Positions 1 through 5,956 of a stretch of DNA of 14,578 nucleotides are shown one piece after another. The DNA is taken from positions 1 to 14,578 of the forward strand of contig DFJU01000159.1 in NCBI GenBank assembly GCA_002373755.1, written 5' to 3'. Each line of letters starts with the position of its first letter. Positions within the stretch are counted from its first letter, which is position 1. The DNA comes from Bacteroidales bacterium UBA3663. GTDB lineage: Bacteria; Bacteroidota; Bacteroidia; Bacteroidales; UBA3663. The position numbers and the translations under genes were made by a program. Below the pieces are notes generated by a model that was not told where the DNA came from, made no database searches, and was given only the letters and a program-made list of their open reading frames with translations.

Positions 1-8
1 GGATAAAA

Positions 9-117
9 TCAAGGCCGTTATAGCGCAAGGGCTCCACCTCTTACCATTCCGAACAGAGAAGTTAAACCTTGCAACGCCGATGGTACTGCCAACGCGGGAG
101 AGTAGGAAGCGGCCACC
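9..117 (+). rRNA. rrf: 5S ribosomal RNA
   Basis: The stretch carries the conserved 5S core: CCGAACAGAGAAGTTAA near 47-64, then GCCGATGGTACTGC and GGGAGAGTAGG toward the 3' end. The terminal helix can form between GGCCG at 13-17 and CGGCC at 110-114, which sets the ends to within a few bases. The length of about 110 nt fits. It is followed directly by an intrinsic terminator, so this is the 3' end of an rRNA operon whose 16S and 23S lie upstream of the window. The exact mature ends are inferred. Confidence 0.93.
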
Positions 118-123
118 TTACGA

Positions 124-157
124 GAGGAGTTCTCACTTAGAGGACTCCTCTTTTTTT
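124..157 (+). terminator. Intrinsic terminator of the rRNA operon
   Basis: An 11-bp stem (GAGGAGTTCTC with GAGGACTCCTC, one G-T wobble) encloses the loop ACTTA and runs straight into seven T residues. It stands 7 bp past the 5S rRNA. This is a textbook Rho-independent terminator and isolates the next gene from rRNA transcription. Confidence 0.93.
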
Positions 158-250
158 GTATGAACAGACACTATGGTTTATTTCTATTTTTGTGGTAAGT
201 TTTGTAAAATAATGGAATTATACCCCGATTTTTAAAATAATTTCTCTTTT

Positions 251-282
251 TTTGTGAATGATTGTCGTAATAAGTATATTTG
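251..282 (+). promoter_or_regulatory. Bacteroidetes-type promoter of the 109-aa gene / NADAR unit
   Basis: TTTG at 251-254 and TATATTTG at 275-282 are separated by exactly 20 bp. This matches the known Bacteroidetes primary sigma consensus (-33 TTTG, 19-21 bp, -7 TAnnTTTG). Transcription would begin near 286-288, leaving a leader of about 70 nt before the ATG at 357. It lies past the rRNA terminator, so the downstream genes have their own promoter. Confidence 0.75.
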
Positions 283-356
283 TGCCAATTGTTCACGGCC
301 TACAGGTTGAAAACAAGTCAATATACACAGATCTATAATCCCAAACCTTTAACATC

Positions 357-686
357 ATGGATTTTTTTCGTAATAATAAATTTCGTGAGTTCTGCCTTTA
401 TTATAAGGGCGAAAGCGAAAACCCATTTGAACACGGTTGGACTGACGCTCTTTTTTGGGAGTTGGAGTTTCAATATCTAAAAGATTTTGATAGCAGTGAA
501 TGGGAGGTCCAAGCCCGCAACTATGTTAAAAACAATCCAGATAAAAAGAACTATATGACCGACCCCGATGTGCCTATCGAGAATAAAGGGTTTGTCATGT
601 TCGCCGAGGCTATGCTGGAGAAGTGGATGCCTTATGACGTTCATTTGATTTTTGAGTATGGGAAAAAACGTGTTAAGTATATGTAA
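357..686 (+). CDS. Hypothetical 109-aa acidic protein next to NADAR gene
   Basis: I do not recognise a named family. The product is a small soluble protein with no signal peptide or membrane segment. It is rich in acidic and aromatic residues (FFRNNKFREF at the N-terminus, then YYKGESENPF around residues 15-25, and several W and Y). The mixed, mostly helical pattern suggests a compact cytoplasmic domain. The ATG at 357 follows a well-formed promoter by about 75 bp and the frame is open to a TAA, so I take it as real. It is AT-rich in codon choice (AAA, TTT, AAT), unlike the genes from 2447 on but like the NADAR gene 94 bp downstream. I see no promoter or strong terminator in that gap, so the two are probably co-transcribed. 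A small partner, inhibitor or immunity-like role is only speculation from context. Confidence 0.72.
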   Translation: MDFFRNNKFREFCLYYKGESENPFEHGWTDALFWELEFQYLKDFDSSEWEVQARNYVKNNPDKKNYMTDPDVPIENKGFVMFAEAMLEKWMPYDVHLIFEYGKKRVKYM

Positions 687-780
687 ATTCTATCGTGGGG
701 AGGAAAAACTGCTCCTTTGACCCGAATATTTAAAGTGAAGTTGGAAACATTAACATCAATCAATATATAAACTGAAGCAT

Positions 781-1347
781 ATGAGGATGGAGGACTTGAA
801 ATATACTCGTAGCGGACTAATGCTTGCCGTTGATTCATTCTTCTATGACGATTTTGTCTATTTTTGGAAACATGAAGAAAAAAAAGGTAAAATCACAAAA
901 GCATGTCTTAGCCAGTGGTATTCATCGACATTTGTCGTTGACGGCATCACATATAATTGTGCCGAACAGTATATGATGGCAGAGAAGGCCAGGATTTTTG
1001 GTGACGAAGCGATTAGGTCAAAAATTCTTGAATCTTCAGATCCTTCAGTCATTAAGAAACTAGGGCGATTGGTTCCCAATTTTGACGCTGAAGTCTGGAA
1101 TGAAAAAAGTATTGAGGTCGTCTATAATGGTAATCTACACAAGTTTAGTCAAAACAAGAAACTGAAAGATTTTCTGCTATCTACGGGCAACTCAACCTTA
1201 GTCGAGGCAAGTCCATACGATAAGATCTGGGGCGTAGGTAAAGGTGAAGATGAGGCAGATATTAACATTCCTCATTTCTGGAAAGGAGAGAACCGACTTG
1301 GTTTCATTCTGATGGAGGTAAGAGAAATATTATTGCCAACTGTTTAG
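781..1347 (+). CDS. NADAR family protein (YbiA-like N-glycosidase)
   Basis: This 188-aa protein has the NADAR pattern: FWKH near residues 28-31, LSQWY at 43-47, DGITYNCAEQYMMAEKA at 54-70 with the conserved Glu and Lys, LGR at 94-96, a KFSQN stretch at 121-125, and EASPYDKIWGVGKG at 142-155 with the conserved Trp. Known members cleave N-glycosidic bonds. E. coli YbiA and plant relatives remove reactive riboflavin-pathway intermediates, and NADAR proteins paired with DarT-type toxins remove ADP-ribose from DNA guanine. Which substrate applies here cannot be read from sequence. No DarT-like ADP-ribosyltransferase and no riboflavin gene is in the window. The ATG at 781 is used; an in-frame ATG at 787 is equally possible. 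The gene is AT-rich, lies 94 bp after the 109-aa gene, and ends at a strong terminator, so the pair forms a closed unit. Confidence 0.88.
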   Translation: MRMEDLKYTRSGLMLAVDSFFYDDFVYFWKHEEKKGKITKACLSQWYSSTFVVDGITYNCAEQYMMAEKARIFGDEAIRSKILESSDPSVIKKLGRLVPNFDAEVWNEKSIEVVYNGNLHKFSQNKKLKDFLLSTGNSTLVEASPYDKIWGVGKGEDEADINIPHFWKGENRLGFILMEVREILLPTV

Positions 1348-1391
1348 AAAAAATATGGGATGTAGACTTATTCCCGATTAATAAACCATAG

Positions 1392-1423
1392 GGCTGACTC
1401 CTGCGAGGAATCAGCCTTTTTTT
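1392..1423 (+). terminator. Intrinsic terminator after NADAR gene
   Basis: GGCTGA at 1392-1397 pairs with TCAGCC at 1411-1416. After one C/A mismatch the stem continues as TCCT with AGGA around a GCG loop, and a run of seven T follows. It ends the two-gene unit that starts at 357. Confidence 0.9.
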
Positions 1424-1504
1424 GTTATTGTGTGAGATTTTAGTCTAATAGGCCAGCAATAATAGAAAGTACAATTTTGGTCGCAAAGTAGCGGACATTA
1501 AAAT

Positions 1505-1533
1505 AAGGGATACGTTTTCGTAACGTGTCCCTT
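1505..1533 (-). terminator. Hairpin terminator of the YqiA-like gene
   Basis: A 12-bp stem with one G-T wobble forms between 1505-1516 and 1522-1533 around a 5-nt loop. Read on the minus strand it follows the esterase stop at 1560 and is trailed by the T-rich TATTTTAATG, a modest U-tract. It may also act in the plus direction. The 1424-1504 stretch before it shows nothing else I can support. Confidence 0.7.
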
Positions 1534-1559
1534 CCATATTTCTACGATTGCAGCTTCGG

Positions 1560-2150
1560 TTACAGTTCCAGAAGCTGGTGTATCAGTGGAACGACGGTAG
1601 ATTTGACAATCTTGTCGTTCAGACGATGTTCTCCATCGAAGATGACAAAATGCTCTTTGCCGTAGTGCTTGGTGAAATCCCCCTGGGTATTGACTGTCTT
1701 GTCATTTTTCCCAAACAGACCATAGACAAGGTCGCGGTCTTCGGCTGTTATGCCTTGAAAGGAGAGTTTCTCTGCGGTACGGAACTCTTCAATCATCTGT
1801 TTGTCCACCTTAAAGTGCGTAGCGCCGTCGGCACGTTTGTTCTGGAACTCGACGTTTCCAAGTCCTCTGAAGGTTAGCAGTTTGGCCATGTGGAACGATG
1901 GGTTGACCAGAATGCGCTTATAGCCATGCTGCATTTCTGCATAAAAGCCGCCCATACTTGTGCCGATGATGAGGTCTGGCTGTTCGGCGGCAACGAAGTC
2001 TTTCAAGAAGGTGACTGCCTCGGCAGGACTGACTGGAATGTCGGGACTAAGCACGCGTACATCCTTGTCATACAGATAGTTTCGCAGATTGGTGGCTGTG
2101 CCGGTTGACCCGGCTGACGAGAAGCCGTGAAAGTAGATGATTTTCTTCAT
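1560..2150 (-). CDS. YqiA/YcfP-type alpha/beta-hydrolase esterase
   Basis: The 196-aa protein is a small alpha/beta-hydrolase of the UPF0227/YqiA group. It opens with the strand-turn KKIIYFHGFSSAG (oxyanion region, residues 2-14). The nucleophile elbow GTSMGG at 63-68 makes Ser65 the likely nucleophile. FGKNDKTVN supplies Asp150 and FDGEHRLND supplies His175, completing a Ser-Asp-His triad. E. coli YqiA is an esterase acting on short and medium acyl esters; the natural substrate is unknown here too. There is no signal peptide, so it acts in the cytoplasm. Length is typical for the family. It is divergent from fucO, with its own -7 element about 30 bp upstream and a hairpin just past the stop, so it appears monocistronic. 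Confidence 0.88.
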   Translation of the reverse strand: MKKIIYFHGFSSAGSTGTATNLRNYLYDKDVRVLSPDIPVSPAEAVTFLKDFVAAEQPDLIIGTSMGGFYAEMQHGYKRILVNPSFHMAKLLTFRGLGNVEFQNKRADGATHFKVDKQMIEEFRTAEKLSFQGITAEDRDLVYGLFGKNDKTVNTQGDFTKHYGKEHFVIFDGEHRLNDKIVKSTVVPLIHQLLEL

Positions 2151-2179
2151 TGTATGCTTTGTTGTTGATTTTCGGTTGG

Positions 2180-2187
2180 CAAAGATA
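2180..2187 (-). promoter_or_regulatory. Probable -7 box for the YqiA-like gene
   Basis: On the minus strand the sequence reads TATCTTTG, a perfect TAnnTTTG -7 element, about 30 nt before the ATG at 2150. I see no TTTG at the -33 distance, so the promoter is partial. The predicted leader is about 25 nt. Confidence 0.55.
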
Positions 2188-2299
2188 CTAAAATTTATCG
2201 CTCATGCGTAGATGCTTCTTGATTTCTTTGTCGTGATAATTGGACTGGGAGCAAATTTTATCGGCCGAAATAAAGGCAAGAATTTTTTCTCGGAAAAGA

Positions 2300-2330
2300 T
2301 TTGCGGGCATACGTTTTTTCTATATCTTTG
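2300..2330 (+). promoter_or_regulatory. Bacteroidetes-type promoter of fucO
   Basis: TTTG at 2300-2303 and TATCTTTG at 2323-2330 are 19 bp apart, matching the -33/-7 consensus. Transcription would start near 2334, giving an unusually long leader of about 110 nt before the ATG at 2447. Between this and the divergent YqiA promoter (2188-2299) I see AT-rich sequence but no clear operator. Confidence 0.72.
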
Positions 2331-2413
2331 CCAGCGGTTTTTTGAAGCATGACGGATTTGTCGCGAAAATAACCATAAGTCTTTGCCGATATGTTTTAGT
2401 ATCAACATAATTA

Positions 2414-2435
2414 TTAACCTTTTAACCTTTTAACC
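2414..2435 (+). repeat. Short tandem repeat in the fucO leader
   Basis: TTAACC occurs at 2414, 2422 and 2430, an exact 8-bp period (TTAACCTT), ending 11 nt before the ATG. It occupies the place where a ribosome-binding site would be and contains no Shine-Dalgarno sequence, as is common in Bacteroidetes. It could be unstructured leader that favours ribosome loading or simply slippage-prone sequence. Confidence 0.6.
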
Positions 2436-2446
2436 ATAACACAATC

Positions 2447-3601
2447 ATGGTCAATCGTTTTATTCTTAACGAACTGAGTTATTTCGGAGCAGGTAGCCGT
2501 AAGGAGTTGCCTGGAGTTGTTAACCGCTTGGGCTACAAGAAGGCTCTCGTCGTGACCGACAAGGATCTGGTCAAGTTCGGCGTGTGCAAGATGGTCACCG
2601 ACGTGATGGACGAGGCTGGCATTCCATACGAAATCTATAGCGAAGTTGTGCCAAACCCGACAGTAACCAATGTGAAGAACGGCGTGGCTGCGTTGGCCAA
2701 GAGCGGCGCAGACTTCCTCGTTGCAATCGGTGGCGGTTCGAGCATTGACACGGCCAAGGGCATCGGCATTGTGACCAACAACCCTGAATTTTCGGACGTC
2801 GTAAGCCTGGAGGGCGTTGCTCCAACCAAGAAGAAGACTGTGCCGATCATCTGTTTCCCGACCACCGCGGGCACCGCAGCCGAGACGACTATCAACTACG
2901 TCATCATCGACGAGGAGAAGCACAAGAAGATGGTCTGTGTTGATCCGAACGACATCCCTTATTGCGCAATCATCGACGCCGAGCTGATGTATTCTCTGCC
3001 AAAGGGAACAACCGCAGCAACGGGTCTCGATGCTTTGACACACGCCATCGAAGGCTATATCACAAAGGCCGCTTGGGAGCTGTCAGATATGTTTGAAATC
3101 GAGGCCATCCGCCTCATCAACAAATACTTGCGCTTGGCTGTGTTCGATCCATCTAATCCAGTTGGCCGCGAAGGAATGGCTTTGGCTCAGTATGTTGCCG
3201 GTATGGCATTCTCGAATGTGGGTCTGGGTGTCGTTCATGGCATGGCACATCCGATGGGATCGTTGCACAACATTCCTCACGGTGTGGCCAACGCTTTGTT
3301 GTTGCCAACCATCATGGAGTTCAACGCTCCGGTTTGCCGCGACAAGTATGTCGAAATCGCCAAGGCAATGGGTGCCTACAAGGAGGGCATGACCAAGATT
3401 GAGGCTGCTCAGGCTGCTTGCGATGCTGTCCGTCAGTTGGCAGTCGAGGTCGGCATTCCACAGCATTTGTCAGAAATCGGAATCTTCGAGAAGGACATCG
3501 ACGCTTTGGCAGATCAGGCAATTGCCGACGTCTGCACTCCGGGCAACCCGCGCAAGGTCACTCGTGCCGACATCGTCGCCCTCTACAAGAAGGTGCTGTA
3601 A
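2447..3601 (+). CDS. fucO: Lactaldehyde reductase (propanediol oxidoreductase), iron-dependent
   Basis: The 384-aa protein matches FucO along its whole length (E. coli FucO is 382 aa). It reduces L-lactaldehyde to L-1,2-propanediol with NADH, the redox-balancing step of anaerobic fucose and rhamnose use. The N-terminal dinucleotide-binding half carries GGGSSID at 95-101 and the PTTAGTAAE segment at 138-146. The C-terminal helical half carries the Fe(II) ligands Asp195 and His199 (GLDALTHAIE), His264 (VVHGMAHPMG) and His278 (HNIPHG), all present. No signal peptide. The ATG at 2447 gives the usual N-terminus MVNRFILNE. It is monocistronic, with its own promoter and terminator; no fucose or rhamnose isomerase, kinase or aldolase is in the window, so substrate use is inferred from homology. 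Confidence 0.94.
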   Translation: MVNRFILNELSYFGAGSRKELPGVVNRLGYKKALVVTDKDLVKFGVCKMVTDVMDEAGIPYEIYSEVVPNPTVTNVKNGVAALAKSGADFLVAIGGGSSIDTAKGIGIVTNNPEFSDVVSLEGVAPTKKKTVPIICFPTTAGTAAETTINYVIIDEEKHKKMVCVDPNDIPYCAIIDAELMYSLPKGTTAATGLDALTHAIEGYITKAAWELSDMFEIEAIRLINKYLRLAVFDPSNPVGREGMALAQYVAGMAFSNVGLGVVHGMAHPMGSLHNIPHGVANALLLPTIMEFNAPVCRDKYVEIAKAMGAYKEGMTKIEAAQAACDAVRQLAVEVGIPQHLSEIGIFEKDIDALADQAIADVCTPGNPRKVTRADIVALYKKVL

Positions 3602-3625
3602 TATCGCAGATAAGAACACAAAAAG

Positions 3626-3657
3626 AAGGAACGTACATCGGTGCGTTCCTTTTTTTG
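3626..3657 (+). terminator. Intrinsic terminator of fucO
   Basis: AAGGAACGTAC pairs with GTGCGTTCCTT around an ATCG loop (3626-3651) and runs into seven T. A-rich sequence before the stem mirrors the T-tract, so it may also stop transcripts of the porin gene that converge from 3710. Confidence 0.92.
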
Positions 3658-3709
3658 TGTCTCACTACGCGGATTTTTGTGCCGCAGGGATTTGTTCTGT
3701 TGGCGTTGT

Positions 3710-5752
3710 TCAATTCTGCAAATCCAGAATCATGCCATATTCGATGCGGCGGCTCTGGTGCGGATAGTAGGGCATGAGGAACATGTCGTTGGTCACGGCA
3801 TCTTCCAGCATGTTGTGTACGGTGAGGAAGAATTTGATGCGCTTCAAGTTGCAATTCACGTAGCCGTTCAGTAGCGGATAGTTGCCGCACTTGATGGAGT
3901 GTTGTGTGCAGAATTGCTGCGTAGCGGGCTGATAATTAGGCGCATAGTATGCCGTGTTGTAGTATGCGGCAACTCCGGCCTGAACCGACAGCGTCCGTGC
4001 AATGCGAAAATGGAACGAAAGGTCGCTCTCGACGCTGACGTTGGGCAAGGCAAGCACCTCGTCGTCGGTCGATGTCTGTATGAGCACGGCATTGTCCCAC
4101 TGGAGCCACTTGCCGGCCCAAAGTCCTTGACGCATCTCCAGAGCGAAGACGTCCATTTGTTTGTCGAATTGGTGTGGCAGACCATCGGCACCGAAATAGT
4201 GGAAATTGTTGATGTGTTCGATGCCGACGCGTACGCTTGACCGTGTGCGCGGATAGGAGAGGCGGCCTTCAATGCGGACTTGTTGTTCGCGGTCGAAATC
4301 GTTGCTCCAGCGGAAGTGGTTGCTGAAGTAGTGATCCATCAGGTAGGAGACGCGGCTGTTGCGCAATGCAGCATCGGCCTCGATGATAATGCTGTCCGAC
4401 CGCGTGCCACTCTCCGCATCGGCCGTACCGAACGGAATGACCATCTGCACCTTGCCTGCAATGTCGATATCGCCTACTTTGTCGCCAGAAATGGCAGTGC
4501 GCGCAGTTGCATCGACCGTAAAGAGCGACGACAGATGCCGGCTCAGCTGACCGCCGGCCCAGACGTTGTTGGAATAGTGGTTGCGGCCGATGTAGCTCAG
4601 CTCGAGAGTGTCTTGCAGCATGGTGTAGTGTTGCCGCTCATAGCCGATGAATGCGCCGAGCGAGAACTGCGAAAAGCGGCTGAAGCCTTCGTTCAGACGG
4701 ATTCCGGCGTAGGTCGAGAAGTTGCGGTAGGATGTCGAGTCGTGCGTCAGGCTGGAGTCGTAGAAGTTGTTGGCATACATTCCGTCGGCCGATGCGTCAG
4801 CTCCATTGTCCATGCGGAAATTGTGGTGCAGATGCTCGAAGTCGATGTTGTGGAATATGGTTGCGACTGGCACAAATTCGTCCCAGACGGCGGTGTCGCC
4901 CGGCTCCGAACGCTCCTCCCATGTGCCGAGGTCGAAGCTGTGCTGGAAGTGGAACTGGCGCTGGTCGGTGTCGTTCCAAGTCTCGACCAGATTTGTCGGC
5001 ATGTTCTTAGGGTCGGTGAAATTGTCCGCGTAGTTGTCCGGATAAAGCACGTAGCCTCGGTCGGCGATGCCGCCGTTTTCCTGATTGGCCAGCTTGCTGA
5101 GCGCAAAATTCGCGTAGCACTTGTATTGGTCACCCTCGTAGTAGGCGTAGCTGTTCCATTTGAGCGGCTTTGTCGCGCTTTCGGCATATTCACCGCGGGC
5201 ATACACATAGTCGAGGCTTGTGCCGATGCCGACTTGCCGGTTGAAATTGCCGAAGAAGTTGATTTTCAGATGGTCGTTGGTCTGAAGTCCGCCGCCCTCC
5301 TTCGAGTAGCTCAACACGGTGCATGGCAGCTTGCTGTTGTAGTATAGCTGTTGCGACGGGTCGATGCGGAACAGGTTGTAGGCATTGGCGAAGATGAAGT
5401 CGTGGCCGATGTGTCGGTCGAAGTAAGCTTGCACGAGGTGCGGGCTGTAGAGGTTGCCTGTGTGGACGAGGGCCAATGCCTTGCTCTCCATGCTCTGCCG
5501 GTTGCCCAGGTTGAGGAACGACGTGTCGGGACGAGCCGGCGAGGTCAGACCCGTCAGCGCGTTCATTGTCCAGCAGCGTCGGCCGTCTTGCAGAGGTATG
5601 CATGGATCTTCTTTGACGGTGTCGGCGGCCTGTCGGTCATCTTTTTGTGGGGAATTCCCTTCGGGCTTCTGCTGCGCGTTCAAGTTGGTCGAGAGCGCGC
5701 CTGCAATTGTTAATGCTATATATATAATGAGTGTTCGAAGGTTCGATTTCAT
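3710..5752 (-). CDS. Putative outer-membrane porin (Bacteroidetes Porin_10-like)
   Basis: The product is about 680 aa when started at 5752. Residues 1-26 form a signal peptide (MKSNLR, hydrophobic LIIYIALTIAGAL, cleavage after LNA before QQ), followed by a charged low-complexity linker and then a long series of alternating amphipathic stretches rich in Y, F, N and G, as in a beta-barrel. Recognisable family features are the CWTMNALTG and DTSFLN segments, HTGNLYSPHL, a LSYSKEGGG turn, and LDYVYARGEY followed by ENGGIADRGYVL. These resemble the Bacteroidetes 'putative porin' family (Porin_10); no transported solute can be assigned. An upstream in-frame ATG at 5788 is rejected because it lies inside the promoter. 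The gene is divergent from rprX/rprY and converges on fucO. Control by RprY is possible but not shown. The C-terminus ends in YGMILDLQN, plausible as a last strand. Confidence 0.85.
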   Translation of the reverse strand: MKSNLRTLIIYIALTIAGALSTNLNAQQKPEGNSPQKDDRQAADTVKEDPCIPLQDGRRCWTMNALTGLTSPARPDTSFLNLGNRQSMESKALALVHTGNLYSPHLVQAYFDRHIGHDFIFANAYNLFRIDPSQQLYYNSKLPCTVLSYSKEGGGLQTNDHLKINFFGNFNRQVGIGTSLDYVYARGEYAESATKPLKWNSYAYYEGDQYKCYANFALSKLANQENGGIADRGYVLYPDNYADNFTDPKNMPTNLVETWNDTDQRQFHFQHSFDLGTWEERSEPGDTAVWDEFVPVATIFHNIDFEHLHHNFRMDNGADASADGMYANNFYDSSLTHDSTSYRNFSTYAGIRLNEGFSRFSQFSLGAFIGYERQHYTMLQDTLELSYIGRNHYSNNVWAGGQLSRHLSSLFTVDATARTAISGDKVGDIDIAGKVQMVIPFGTADAESGTRSDSIIIEADAALRNSRVSYLMDHYFSNHFRWSNDFDREQQVRIEGRLSYPRTRSSVRVGIEHINNFHYFGADGLPHQFDKQMDVFALEMRQGLWAGKWLQWDNAVLIQTSTDDEVLALPNVSVESDLSFHFRIARTLSVQAGVAAYYNTAYYAPNYQPATQQFCTQHSIKCGNYPLLNGYVNCNLKRIKFFLTVHNMLEDAVTNDMFLMPYYPHQSRRIEYGMILDLQN

Positions 5753-5757
5753 GGCGG

Positions 5758-5789
5758 CAAAGGTACTGAGCTTTCGGAAAAACTCCAAA
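5758..5789 (-). promoter_or_regulatory. Promoter of the porin gene, abutting the start codon
   Basis: On the minus strand TTTG (plus-strand 5786-5789) is followed after 20 bp by TACCTTTG (5758-5765), a perfect Bacteroidetes -33/-7 pair. Only five bases (GCCGC) separate the -7 box from the ATG at 5752. The transcript should therefore start within a few bases of the start codon, leaving no room for a ribosome-binding site. This also decides the start over the ATG at 5788. Confidence 0.78.
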
Positions 5790-5956
5790 TAAAAACTTTG
5801 AAATCCAAAATCTTTTCACATTTTATTGCCAAACGAAACGTCGGCTGTTAATTAAGTATAAAGCCAATCTTTTTTTCGACTTTTTTCTTTCAAGTGTTAA
5901 TTATTTAAGTTAAACTTGCAGCCGAAAGTTAAAAACGCGGTTAGTCCGTAAGCATT

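Noticed and set aside
280..480. 66-codon plus-strand frame overlapping the 109-aa gene
   Set aside because: It starts inside the -7 box of the promoter and overlaps the better-supported frame at 357; the product shows no motif.
687..780. Possible attenuator hairpin (GGAG...CTCC) between the 109-aa gene and the NADAR gene
   Set aside because: The stem is only about four pairs with an A-rich loop and no T-run follows, so it is not a credible terminator.
1548..1877. Plus-strand open frame opposite the YqiA-like gene
   Set aside because: Shadow of the alpha/beta-hydrolase gene, which has an intact triad; it begins beside the hairpin at 1505-1533 without a promoter.
2414..3043. Minus-strand open frame opposite fucO
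   Set aside because: It is antisense to a gene with complete catalytic residues, has no recognisable motif and no promoter.
4280..5347. Long plus-strand open frame (355 codons) inside the porin gene
   Set aside because: It is fully antisense to the porin, whose signal peptide, barrel-like pattern and promoter are convincing. The product is a low-complexity V/A/E/R chain with no motifs, as expected from the complement of GC-biased third positions.
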